In this document: positions 20,681-31,493 of the stretch, piece by piece | Position numbering within the stretch: the first letter of the stretch is position 1 | Layout of the letters: each line of letters starts with the position of its first letter | NCBI GenBank assembly: GCA_038373865.1 | Contig: JAXGGA010005201.1 | Span: forward strand, 16,356 to 80,355 | Direction: 5' to 3' | Length of the DNA: 64,000 bases | Origin: Uloborus plumipes | Lineage: Eukaryota > Arthropoda > Arachnida > Araneae > Uloboridae | Made by a program: the position numbers and the translations under genes | Notes under the pieces: model-generated | What the model was told of the DNA's origin: nothing | Seen by the model: the letters and a program-made list of their open reading frames with translations, nothing else | The model's database searches: none

Positions 20681-21002
20681 CACTGTTAAAAAATGAATGT
20701 TGTTTTTACAGTATAATGCAAGTAATTTTACAGTAATAAACTATAAAATTGCTAATTTCACAGTTTATTACCATACATTTCACAGTTTTGAACTGGAACC
20801 TCTGTTGCCAGTATTATACTGTGGTTTTTACAGTATAATACAGCTAAAATTTACGGCAACAAACTGTTAAATTTCTAATTTTACCGTAAGAAACTGTAAA
20901 ATTGCTAGTTTTACAGTTTATTACTGCGCATTTTACAGTTTTAAAATGGAACTTCGGCTGCCAGTATTATAGTGCAAAAACAACAGTTCATTTTTTGCAT
21001 TG
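20681..21002. mobile_element. TGTAAA-rich palindromic TIR element, copy 3 (most complete)
   Basis: CACTGTTAAAAAATGAATG at the left end pairs with CATTTTTTGCATTG at the right end, followed inward by TTGTTTTTACAGTATAAT and its complement. TA lies on each side (20679-20680, 21003-21004), suggesting a TA-targeting element. The centre near 20809-20850 carries a back-to-back pair of the same GCCAGTATTATACTG / TTTTTACAGTATAAT ends. The rest is repeated ACTGTAAAAT palindromes. Non-coding, 322 bp. Confidence 0.75.
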
Positions 21003-21306
21003 TAGGAAAAGTGGAGAATTCGTCTCGTGTCAGCATTGATGTATAATACTTCCCTCAGTCCTAAGAAAGTATTAACTAGTCAATTATAGCCATATAGTTT
21101 AATATAAACACTAATATAGTTGAAGTTAATAACCAACGTAAATAAAGCACACATTGCGAAGACAATATAGCATATAGCTATTTCAACGCTACAATGGAGT
21201 TTCTTCATCAGTGTGAAAAGTCAGCAAACAAAGTGAAAGACGTGAGAAAACTAAGCGCCACAGCGAGGATAGTGGTTAAATACCTGCTTCATCGCGGTGG
21301 CGTGTT

Positions 21307-21830
21307 CTGCCGTGCTAAGCGCAAAAGTGGTATCTGCAGACGAGCTCAAACTGTGGAAAAACTCGTTAAAAAAGTTTTGCGCCACCATGTACTCGTATTT
21401 GATTCAGATGAAACTTTTTCATATATTTTTTAAAAATATTTCCCGCTCTGAAATGACCATATAATTTTGTATTTAGGTAAATTACGTCACAAGGAACCAC
21501 CTGGTGGCGATAACTCAATTTTGTTAAAAAGTGCAGATATGACGTTTGTGCTTATCACTGCAGTATACTGCCGTGCTAAGGGCAAAAGTGGTATCTGCAG
21601 TCAATCTTAAACTGATACATAACTCTTTAAAATTTTACGTTACCATGTCTTTGATTCAGATGAAACTTTTTCATATATTTTTTAAAAATATTTCCCGCTC
21701 TGAAATGACCATATAATTTTGTATTTAGATCAAATACGTTACAAAGAACCACCTGGTGGCGATAATTCAATTTTGTTAAAAAGTGTAGATACGACTTTTG
21801 TGCTACGGCAGTATAGTGGGAAAGCTACGT
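21307..21830. repeat. 261-bp tandem duplication
   Basis: CTGCCGTGCTAAG begins at 21307 and 21568, followed in both by GCAAAAGTGGTATCTGCAG, a GATTCAGATGAAACTTTTTC stretch, CCCGCTCTGAAATGACCAT and CCACCTGGTGGCGATAA. Similarity runs to about 21830. A short frame at 21194-21433 enters the first unit but is not conserved in the second, which argues against coding. Confidence 0.85.
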
Positions 21831-22827
21831 TCTGGCTTGAAGCGCTGTATTAGCGACTTAAGTCAAACTTTGAAATTGAGTTGTGGGCGCAATATTTAAC
21901 AAAGAAATAGATTGTAGGTACTCATTTTGTTTAAAATTTTAAGTTCTACGAATTCCCAATACGTTTGTATGGCTATTTTAAAGGTTTTTTTCGAAATACT
22001 GTTGTATTAATGAAAAACAGGTGTTTTTTGTCACCAATTCGGAGGCTGTGGCTAAAGCTCACTTAGTAGGGGGGCAAAAACTTTGGATATCCATTACGGC
22101 CTCATACGAAATAAATTTTTTAATTTTCAAATTTTGCACCATTACTTCGAAATGCAATTTTTCACCCAACCACTGGGCTAATGGGACTTTTGAGAATTAG
22201 TTTATTTTTAGCCCTTGACGCAACGAGGATGGGAGTTATAACTTTGACATGTCTGTGTATGTGTGTATCTGGGTATCTGCTTATCTGTCGATCTGTGTAT
22301 CTGTCTGTGGCACCGTACAGCCGAAACGGATAGACGGATTTAAAAAAAATTGTTTGAAAGGTGAAGTGATCGAGAGTGTTCTTAGCTAGGTCGTGTCTTC
22401 GGATGACGTTAATTAGCAAAGATATTAATCAAAACCTTTAAAATGTTTTTCGCAATTTTTGAAGTGAAAACATACTGAAAAATTTAAAACAACAGTACCA
22501 AAAGAAAGAAAAATATTCCTGCTTCTGATAAGATGCATTTGGAACTTCCAAGTAAAATAGAACTCGAATTATAACGTTTTTTAGCAAATACGGTTAAGGC
22601 ATAACTCTAAGGGATTGGAAACCGATGTCATTGTTGGCCGATGAGGAAAGAAAAGGATATTCACACTGCAGACTCATACGAAATAGATTTTAAAAATTTC
22701 CGGTTTTCCACCATTAATTCGAAATTCAAATAAAAGTATTTTATGTAATTTAGAAGCGTTGTTAACTTCCTTTTGCTACATTGAACCAAATAGGAACGGA
22801 AGTTAAGCTATTTGTGCGTAGGTTTAT
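21831..22827. other. Gene-free; probable degenerate dispersed repeat
   Basis: A stretch around 22210-22400 (ACGCAACGAGGATGGGAG, a (TCTG)n/(TATC)n-like run, GGCACCGTACAGCCGAAACG) looks like the tail of a dispersed arthropod repeat. CTCATACGAAATA with ACCATTA-TTCGAAAT occurs twice, near 22100 and 22675. No coding frame is supported. Confidence 0.4.
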
Positions 22828-22939
22828 TACCCAAGTAGCACACTTCGTTTTTTAAAGGTTGTAAAATTGTTATTAACGTTGTAACAACCGCTTAAAAACG
22901 TTTATAAAACGTTTAAAGGTTATTTGTGCTACCTGGGTA
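22828..22939. mobile_element. 112-bp miniature TIR element
   Basis: TACCCAAGTAGCAC at the left end and GTGCTACCTGGGTA at the right end are 14-bp inverted repeats with one mismatch. The interior contains AACGTTTATAAAACGTTTAAA. Too short to code. Superfamily unknown. Confidence 0.65.
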
Positions 22940-23295
22940 GTTTTGGGGTTTTTTTTTCCTTTGAAATTTTTTTGTTTCAATTTCAACGGCAAAAAATCTA
23001 AATTAGAATTTGCCAGAAAGAAATTCAATAATGTTTTTTTTTTTTCGTTCAGTCTGGGGTTAACCAAACTCAAATTCATAACAGCCAAGTTTCGTTATAT
23101 ACTATCACTGTCTTGAAGAATTATAAGTGTATTACCCCACGCACTTCCGCCTAAAAATGTCCGCTTCAAAAGGAGATAGTGATGTATCTTCCGCGAGATA
23201 AACATCTTTCATCGCTCGCTGATAGATGGGACTTTTTCTCTGCCACTCGATCCCCATTCATCTTTCGCTGCTCCGACAGCTTCATTCTCGTTCCC

Positions 23296-23896
23296 AGAAA
23301 GATGGATGCAGGCTTTTCTCTCCGGAACGCCCCCGTCCGAATCTGTTGCTCGGAGCCCGGTTCCTTGTGAAAATATGTTTCCCGCCGTTGTGCGTTTGAC
23401 ATTCTTCTAATGGAGCATGTCCGCGAGATCGGATGAGCATGAGATTTTTATAATCCTCGGCCGTCTCTTGAGTTTTTGTTTTTTGAAAGAGTTGCTGTTT
23501 AGTGTCGAGGTTCGTGCACTACAAAAAATAAGCAGTTGTTTTTTACTGTATAATACTGGCGTCAGAGGTTCCGGTTTAAAGCTTTAAAAGCATAGTAAAA
23601 CAAGCTATTTTACTGTTTATTACTGTAAAACTTTATTATTATTTTACTTAATTATTATTTACTTAACTTAATTATTAATATTTAAATTAAAAGAAAGATG
23701 GGTGCGAGCTTTTCTCTCCGGAACGCCCTCGTCCGAATCTGTTGCTCGGAGGAGCCCGGTTCCTTGTGAAAATATGTTTCCCGCCGCTGAATGGAGCATG
23801 TCCGCAAGATTGGATGAGCATGAGATTTTTATAATCCTGTGCCATTTCTTAAATTTTTGTTTTTGGGAGAGTTGCTGTTTAGTTCGAGGTTCGTGC
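23296..23896. repeat. Tandem segmental duplication, offset about 396 bp
   Basis: Segment 23296-23516 (AGAAAGATGGATGCAGGC ... GAGTTGCTGTTTAG ... GAGGTTCGTGC) recurs at 23692-23896 with substitutions and an indel near 23385-23410. Both copies are followed immediately by the start of a TGTAAA-family element, so the duplication carried that insertion. The segment is unusually GC-rich for this window, but neither copy keeps a shared long frame. Confidence 0.85.
23517..23640. mobile_element. TGTAAA-rich element, truncated copy 4
   Basis: CTACAAAAAATAAGCAGTTG then TATAATACTGGCGTCAGAGG and GTTTATTACTGTAAAAC: the left part of the family seen at 7346, ending in (ATT)n-like sequence. Confidence 0.6.
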
Positions 23897-23954
23897 CCTG
23901 CAAAAAATAAGCTGTTGTTCTTGCAGTATAATATTGGCAGCACAGGTTCCAGGT
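23897..23954. mobile_element. TGTAAA-rich element, truncated copy 5
   Basis: CCTGCAAAAAATAAGCTG, GCAGTATAATATTGGCAG and AGGTTCCAG match the left end of the family; the rest is missing. It is part of the duplicated block 23692-23960. Confidence 0.6.
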
Positions 23955-24348
23955 ATTAGAGAGTATTTTTACCAGAGGGTATTTTAAGCTCCAATTTTGG
24001 ATACTCTTTTAAAATCTCGTCTAGATTGTCAATCCATCAAAAGATAATCTGGTTCCAGATCACCATTTTTTTAAATATTAATTCATAAAAAATTCAAATT
24101 TTCAAATGAGAGGAAGTAAAGAACGTTTTTATTGTTGGGTTAGTCTATACTTTGGTTAAAAAAAAAATTGTCACACCCAACGTAGTATTGGTGTTATCTG
24201 TTATATGCATAAGTATCGAAAATCTTTTTTACATTACGGGATGCTTTTTTCTGAGTTCGATTGTGAAACAACGGCCTGAGCAAATTTAAAATGATTTGGT
24301 ATACAAAATTAAACGATGATGCTGATCACAAATATGTGATAACAAAAA
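23955..24348. other. No gene seen
   Basis: AT-rich, no supported structure. Confidence 0.5.
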
Positions 24349-25910
24349 GTTATGTCAAGAACTAAACGAGCCTGCTTTCCCGTACATCGACATCGGCATT
24401 CTAGCATCTGATCATTATTCTCTTGATTATCTCAGACTGAAAATTATGTCAAACATACCTTTTTAGCACTTAAAGCTGATTTCTAAAAGCAAAATATACC
24501 CCTCTCATCAGATGAAATGGACACGTAAAAAGTAAATAAAAGAATAAATAAAGTTTTGTCGCACCTTTTAAAGAATGTAACTGTTACAGTTCTTCCGTAG
24601 AAAAAATCCTCAATCGTTTTCAAAAAAAAAAAAAATAATAATAATAAATAAATAAATAAAAGTACAAAGAGCATCAAAACACATTTTATCAAAGAAAGAA
24701 AAAAAAAAACTCGTCCGTTAATAAAATAACTCGAACTTAACTTTTAATCCGTTGCCAGTTAAATTTAAATAAAGAATAAAATGCCCCGGTGAATAAAAAA
24801 TTTTGTTACAAAAAAAAATCGTCTGACAAAAAGAAAGGAAAAAAATAACAATAATAAATAAAATAAAACAAATGAATAAATAAACAAAAAATCGTTTGCA
24901 CAGTCATTTTTTCTGAGCCTGCATTTCCGCCATGTTTGCGGAGTCGGAGTCGGAATCAGAGTCCTCACAGAAGATTACTCAGAAAAGTACTTTACAAACA
25001 TTATTTATCAAAACCATTTTCTTACAAAGTTAGTTTGGAGGAAATCCGGCTTTAAGTTCAGAATCAACATTCAACTTAAATTCCCCGTAGGCGCTAATGT
25101 TAAATTTTTTTTCTGAACGGTTCAATATTGAACGAAAAATGGTTCAAATCAAAAAGAAAAATATGGGAATGAGCCTCTCCGAGATCTTTCAAACAAAAAA
25201 AAGTTTATTCCATTCGGACGGTTCACTCAAAAATTATTAGGTGGGGAAAGGTTGCTTGAAAGGTTCAATGTTGAACGAAAAAATTTTCAAATTGAAAACT
25301 TAAATACGGTAATGAAGTATCCTTACTGAGATTCTACGAACAAAAAAAAGTTTATTTAAATCGGACTGTTCGCTCAAAAGTTATTAGGGGTGACAGCTTC
25401 CTTGAGCGGCTCAATGTTGAACGAAAAATTGTTCAAATTGTTCATACGGGAATGAAGTATCCTTGATAAGATCTTTCGAACAAAAAAAAAAAATTGTTCA
25501 AATCGGACTGTTCACTCAAAAGTTAGCATCGTGGGACAAGTTGTTTGAACGGTTCGAAGTTGAATCAAAAATTGTTCAAATCGAAAAATCAAATATGGGA
25601 ATGAGCTGTACTCGCCGAGATCTTTCCAACAAACAAAAGTTTGTCCAAATCGGATTGTTCATTCAAAAGTTATTAGGGGGGGGGACAGACAGACCGACCG
25701 ATCGACCGACACACAAATTCCCCATCTCAATACCCTACTTTCAAATTTTTAATTTTTCGATATTCATTTTACCTTTTTAATTCTTTTAGGGGTTTTTTTT
25801 CGGACTTGGCGATATTTTTTTTAACTTGGTGATATTTTTTAGATGCATTAAGCCACTTTTAATACTTTTTTCGTCTTTCTTTTATTTTTAACGGGAAAGT
25901 AGCCTAAAAA
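24349..25910. mobile_element. VNTR-containing dispersed element, copy 1
   Basis: Homologous over its whole length to 43311-45331. Near its ends lie AGCCTGCTTTCCCGT (24369-24383) and ACGGGAAAGTAGCCT (25891-25905), inverted repeats with two mismatches. Homology between the copies extends about 20 bp left of the first, so the true ends are uncertain. Inside are a GCGGAGTCGGAGTCGGAATC stretch, a four-unit tandem array, a (GACC)n-like run and TTGGCGATATTTTTT repeats. No long frame. Confidence 0.65.
25114..25680. repeat. Tandem array, four units of about 145 bp
   Basis: Units start with TGAACGGTTCAA-like sequence near 25114, 25257, 25403 and 25546. Each contains TTGAACGAAAAAT, GAGATCTTTC-AACAAA and TCGGACTGTTCACTCAAAAG. 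The sequential unit types (A, B, C, D) reappear in the copy at 44071. Confidence 0.85.
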
Positions 25911-26329
25911 GGGGGGTTCTCATAGAAAATTCTAAAGTTGACTCCCATTTTAATATCAAGATGACCCCTCAACAATTTTCCAGCTGGAATTTATAGAGCA
26001 CATCATTCCAGAAAATATAACAAGTTCCACATGCGTCTAGTATTAATCGTCTGAATACGAGAGAGTGTTTTTTTTCTATGACTGTATCATCAGCTGTAAT
26101 GCATTATTTTGATCCCGGATAATGGAATATCCTGCTTATTAGAACATAACTATTGCCTTAAGCGGGCTCGGCTGTATTATTAAACAGTGAAACATTTTTT
26201 TATGACATTAATGACAATACGTAGTTTTCCCACGAAATATTTAAAACTCTCCTAAAAAGGAAATTTTTCAAAGTGTTAGTATGTATTCCTGTTCACAATC
26301 TAACAGTAAATTAGAACAGAAAAAAATTG
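25911..26329. other. No gene seen; weak Tigger-like stretch near 26110-26175
   Basis: ATCCCGGATAATGGAATATCC and AAGCGGGCTCGGCTGTA resemble a decayed pogo/Tigger terminus; no partner terminus was found. Confidence 0.35.
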
Positions 26330-27210
26330 GTTTTTGTTTTATTACCCTTTTCTGGGGAAATAAACCTTCTGAATTTCCATGAAAATAACTGACAAGTGAC
26401 ATCATTGTTCATCAACTACTAATTTAAAACCAGTATCAACCAATTAACTCAATCATCTATTCAGTAAAAGGATTTAACATTTAATTAAAGCTTTCCTTTG
26501 AAATTAATCCCCAATTTAAAAATAATGAACACTTGATCAAGAGAAATTACGTGAATTTTTATGCATCAAAGAAGAATAAGCCCTTTTGAAGTGGGTATAT
26601 CTCACAGATTATTCTTTCCAATTGATTTGATATTCAACTGACTGAAAAGCTGTTACGTTGTTCTTTTGAGATCTTTTTTTTTTTAGTTACACAATAGATG
26701 AATGCTTCTGAAGTCTCTAAATGACGCCTCTGCAGACCGTCATATTCTTCGCATTTTTAAGCCTTTACAATTGGAAAGATTTTCAATATATGACGATCAA
26801 AGGAGTAGCGAGAGCAGATAAATGACAATAGGTACTTTGGCTTAAAAGCAGACAAAGATGACAGTTAAAATTAAGAAAATTGAAAAGAAACACAAATTTA
26901 AACTTCTTAATTAAATGCTTAATGACAATTTGTCGTTGAGATGTGAACTCATTTAGGACACATACATTTCGTTTCTCATACGGTTGTTGATATAGCTGTT
27001 ACGTTTGCAACTTCAAAAATATTCATGCTGCTGTAGAAAATGTAGTCATTCAAAACACTCAAAACTGCTCCATTGAATTAAAAAAAAAAACAACCCATGG
27101 CATTCAATTGAGTTTGATACTGAATTTAAATTTTGTTTTCCCCAGATACGAACTACGATTGGACACTGCTTGTTGAGTTTCTGGTTTCTACAAATGGCTC
27201 TTATGGACTT
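26330..27210. repeat. Duplicated block, copy A (partner at about 30470-32600)
   Basis: Shared anchors in the same order include ATTCAGTAAAAGG, GATCAAGAGAAATT / AATCAAGAGAAATT, TATTCTTTCCAATTGATTTG, AGTTACACAATAGATGAATG and TCTGGTTTCTACA. Copy A lacks the pogo-like element and the TGTAAA element found in copy B, so it shows approximate empty sites. Moderately diverged; no shared coding frame. Confidence 0.8.
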
Positions 27211-27223
27211 AATAATTAATTAA

Positions 27224-28561
27224 CCCTACACTGCATGGTGTTGCCAATTGGCCACATGGACAATTTGTCCTCCTTATGAATAGCAGAATGTAGTCATAAG
27301 GCAACTCAATGCATAAAAAGCAAGTATTGGGTATATTTAAAGCAATTATCACCATTTATCATCTATACATGGGAGCACTGGTCTGTTACATGCTCTTAAA
27401 TGAATCCATATGGATAGCTTTTAAAATCACTCAAACTACCATGTTTTGAAATTATTTTTTACAATGAAATATTTTTCTTCGTCTTTTAAAAAAAATAACA
27501 TGAATAAAATAAACATTTATCTTTCGTTTAAGATGCGTTTTACATCAAAATAATTATTTGGAAACAATCAGGGACATAATACACGTCTGTAGCCATTTGG
27601 CAACAGTAAGCATCCAGAGAACACTTCGATTCATCTCTATAGTTCATGAAGTATGTGCTTTGTTTATGCTTCGCGCTAGCTTCTTTCTCTTTTTGGAAGG
27701 TATAATATAATCATGCGGACCCAAAAGTGGTACTTTCGGCTGTTCTACCGTTTATAAGACCTCGCAATTACCAATGCTTAGTTGATGTTGAACAGAGTGA
27801 AGAAACAAAAAATCAATAGGGAAAAGCATTTAAAACGTGTTCATTTCAGATTTCAGTTAGCACAAACGTTGTGCTTACATGGACAAGTAAAGTCATTAAT
27901 AATTTTAAAATATAGTTTTGAAAAAAAACTAAAAAATACGCTTTTACATTGGAATGCGCTGTGATCATTACGGGTTTCCCTCTGATTTTCAAAACTACTG
28001 AATATCCGCACTTAAGTTATATTAAATATATTACTTTTGTATTTGCAAAGAAAGTAAATTTTATCTTTTATTCAGAGTTACATACATACATACATACATA
28101 CAAACAAACCCACATGTGAAATTAATAAAAGCGTATTAAAAAGAGGCCATTAGCTACAGAGGAACTAGTTACAAACCAAAAAAAAAGAGAAAAGAAAGAA
28201 AGCTTGCGCGAGAGAGCCTTCAAAAGACATCAGATTTCACAAAATTGATCATCGGAAAGTACAAGTACATACAAAAAATAATGTAAAATGTCAAAATGTA
28301 AAGGATTACAAGAGTACAGTGCACCAAATGTTCAATTCCTCTATTTTTTTACAAAAAAGAACTAATTTCAAGACTATCATTTACAATCATTTTTATCTGT
28401 TGAATGCATGGTGTAGCCATTTGGCAACAAAACTATTTTTAATTAGAAAGGGGTGAAAATTTAGAGTTAATTTTTTTTTAATATTTTTCCATGTTTTCTT
28501 ATTACATTGACAAACACATATATTTTTTTCTACGAAAAATTAAAAATCATGCAGTGTAGGG
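27224..28561. mobile_element. piggyBac-type TTAA element, 1.34 kb, non-coding
   Basis: CCCTACACTGCATG (27224-27237) and CATGCAGTGTAGGG (28548-28561) are perfect 14-bp inverted repeats, each flanked outside by TTAA. TTAA duplication and CCC-starting termini are the piggyBac signature. Subterminal GCCATTTGGCAACA-type sequence recurs near 27590 and 28412, and a related form near 27240. No transposase frame survives. A separate short repeat (27935-28137) lies inside. Confidence 0.75.
27935..28137. repeat. Short repeat with AATACGCTTTTA / AAAAGCGTATT ends, nested
   Basis: Shares ATACGCTTTTA, TTTTATCTTTTATTCAGAG, AAACAAACCCAC-TGTGAAA and AATAAAAGCGTATT with copies at 54754-54911 and (inverted) 60690-61010. 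The ends are inverted repeats of about 11 bp. A (TACA)n run near 28078 expands this copy. Confidence 0.65.
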
Positions 28562-28631
28562 TTAAAACATGATTTGAAGTTTAAGATGTCAAAGTTTAAA
28601 TATCATGTCTACCTTTTATGGTTTTATATAA

Positions 28632-30247
28632 GAGCTAATATTTAGAAAAGTGCCAATTTGAGTCCCAAGTGAATTTTCACTAGTATTTCAATAACTAGTT
28701 AAAAATATAATTTTCCCCAGAAAGAAGATAAGTTTTGCTTTCATTTCATCTAATAACATCAGAAAAAAAATTTTTTTTTTCTTCAGAAAATATTGCTTTT
28801 ATACATCAAAAATCAGATCGGTAACGTGTCCCAAGTAGCAAAGCTTAGCATGCAAACAGGTCATGCGCACTTTCTAACTTCCCAAAAAAACGCACTTGCA
28901 CAAAAAACGATTCTATTTTTACCCCTTTGTTAATATTTTACTTCATTTTAGTTTTAATCGATTCCTGATTCTCTAGCCGATGCGAAATAAGCGTGTCCCA
29001 AGTTCCGCCGTCAGAGTGGTAACAATAACTTCCGATCTATGTTCAGGCTCCCAAAATCATTTCCTGCACCTATACCACGTGATACTGAGTACCTGGTGGG
29101 ATGTTTTATCGAATCGTAATTAAAAATTTGCCTTTCTGCATCTAAAATTGTAGGTAAGATTTTTTAAAGTGATTTTATAAAATGTGTGTCATTTGAGTCA
29201 TCAGATCGGTAACACGCTCTAAAATGCGCAGTTTTTATTATTTTAAAAATTATTTTATGTATAAGTGTAGTCCTTTATTGCAAGTGAAAAAACCACGTGT
29301 TTGATTTTGGTTTAGTGCGATCGACTCGGAAATAAAAAAAAAACTTTGTCAGTTTGTCAGATCGGTAACAGTCAGAGCGGTAACATTGAAAAACAGCGAA
29401 TATGTTACAGAACTAACTCAGACGTTTCAGAATTATAAAAAGCAAAAATCATAGGTTTTAGCCACATATATTGAATATTTTTGTTCTTAAAAAATGAAAA
29501 GCAATGAGTTTTAGTACAATTGCTTCATTTGTGGGTTTGTATGACCTAACAACAGAAGTTAGTAAAATAAGAAAAATTGACACTGCAGAAATTAAGTTAA
29601 TTAATTATTATTATTTTATTTATTTATTTTCTTTTGTTGCTTCAATTTCTCATAACTTCGCTAAATAACTAGATAATAACTAGCATGCTAAATTTGAATT
29701 TCTGATCAAGAAATTAAATTTCCTGCAACTAATTAAAGAAAAGCAAGCAGCAGAGTTGTGTGTTAAAAAAGTTGAGGTTGTGTGTTGTTTCAAAACAAAA
29801 CAAATGTTTTATTAGCTTGGATTTGGTAATCTCATAATTTATTTTATCTAAAAACCTTATCGCTCATTTTTATTTCCAAGAAATGCTTTTTTATAATGAA
29901 ATTTGATTTTTTAGCCTAATATATATATTTTAATATAATTATCTTAATTCTATGATAAAAATGCAAGGAAATGATATCATATTTAGAGATGTTAACGAAG
30001 ACTGAAAGCATAAACTCAAATATGTAACTCATATTAACATCAGATCTTTAACATTCATCAGATCTGTAACGGCTTAAAAGTGAGTAATCTATGGAGGGGG
30101 TAAATAACTTCCTTGACCTCCCACCTTTTATTTTCTTGCATTTAGACCCAATTTAGACTTAAAATCCAAAATTAGTTTTTTTCTGCAAAAAAATTTTTTT
30201 TCCAGAAAACTCCAACTTCAAATTGGCACTTTTCTAAATATTGGCTC
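28632..30247. mobile_element. 1.6-kb TIR element with seven CAGATCGGTAAC-like motifs
   Basis: Left terminus GAGCTAATATTTAGAAAAG and right terminus CTTTTCTAAATATTGGCTC are inverted; the match continues to about 30 bp with one mismatch. ATAA on both sides (28628-28631, 30248-30251) is a candidate 4-bp duplication. CAGATCGGTAAC or close variants occur at 28814, 29012, 29202, 29358, 29373, 30041 and 30059. No long frame. A 4-bp duplication with GAG termini would be compatible with a Sola-type element, but I hold that loosely. Confidence 0.7.
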
Positions 30248-30525
30248 ATAAGTTATATATATATATAATATATTGGCTCTATATAGTAGATAAAAACTTG
30301 TATACAGTCATAATAATAAAAATAATAATTCAATGAAATATTTAATGTGTTCATAAAAAAGAAATGTTAAATCGATAGAATTCGCTCTTGCTCGTAACCT
30401 GATATTTATCAAATTAGAATAAGAAAGAGAATTTAATGTTAAAACTTTTTTTTCTCTATCTCTCTCAGTGAAATTATTTTTTTCTGAGGAGAACAAATCT
30501 TCTGGGTTATCCAAGAAAACAACTA

Positions 30526-31493
30526 CAGTGAACTCTCGCTTATGTGCCGGCCCAAGGGACCAACGGAAAAAGGTGCATAAGTGAGAGAGACGTATAAGTG
30601 AACAAGCTTATTTAAAGAACTAAAACGCAACATAGGTTCTAATGAGAGAATGAATAAGAATGTTGCTGTAGACAAGGGATACATTACTACGGTTTGGCAA
30701 TTACTGTAACGTAACTATAATGATAAAGAGAAAACACAAATTGTAGCATACCTCAAACTGTTCCCTTTAAAATGATCCATAATAGGTAATTGTCCTTGTC
30801 CGAACTCTAGTACATGCGGAAGAAATGCTTTCCGTGAGCAATAAATACGGAAGATTAAAGAGGAAAGTGAAGAAAATGCTTACTTTTTAACCCTTTAAGC
30901 AGTTTGCCCGTACAGTGTACGTGCTACCCGAAATTGGCCTCATCTGGTTTGCCCGTGCGGCGTACGGGCATCGATATTTTCTGACTTCTTTTTCTAGTTT
31001 CTCCGAACTGTTTGGAAAATTGTAAACCTCAAAATTCACAGTAAGTGTGAGAGAAATGTTTGCATAATTTGTAAACCATTCTTTACTGCATTCAGAATGT
31101 ACTTGAAAAAAGCAAACATTTCGGGGTTTTGTGACCAAAATTGTAAAATAAAAAATATTGTAAAAGCATTGAAAACGAAAAAATTTTTTTTTAAATTCTT
31201 AATATTCTTATTCTGTTAAGTATGGTACTTAACTATATACAATAAAAAAATATGCCTCTTTTGGAAGCATTTCTGGTAAAATAATTGATCGATTAAAGGG
31301 TTAAAGGATTTTTTTTTTTTTTTTTACATTTTACGGAAAATTCGGCGCATAAATGAAATATATATCTTTAGAGCAACGCATAAACAAATAATAATATCAT
31401 TATTTGTCTATGAAATGTGCTGAGACCATTTAAAATCGTCGTATAAGTGAAAAAGGCGCATAAAAGAGGCGGTGTAAAAGTGAGAGTTCACTG
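30526..31493. mobile_element. pogo/Tigger-like non-autonomous element (interrupted)
   Basis: CAGTGAACTCTCGCTTAT at the left and GTGAGAGTTCACTG at the right are inverted termini flanked by TA on each side, as expected for pogo/Tigger-type elements. Subterminal GCATAAGTGAGAG / GTATAAGTGAA repeats occur near both ends. A TTAA element (30891-31300) is inserted inside; without it the element is about 550 bp. No transposase is encoded. Confidence 0.75.
30891..31300. mobile_element. piggyBac-type TTAA element nested in the pogo-like element
   Basis: CCCTTTAA at the left and TTAAAGGG at the right, with TTAA directly outside on both sides (30887-30890, 31301-31304). Termini are short (8 bp) but the TTAA duplication is exact. 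Inside the left end CCCGTACAGTGTACGTGC and GCCCGTGCGGCGTACGGGC are GC-rich and repeat the GCCCGT theme. Non-coding, 410 bp. Confidence 0.6.

Noticed and set aside
21194..21433. 79-codon basic frame
   Set aside because: Enters a 261-bp tandem duplication whose second unit does not preserve it.
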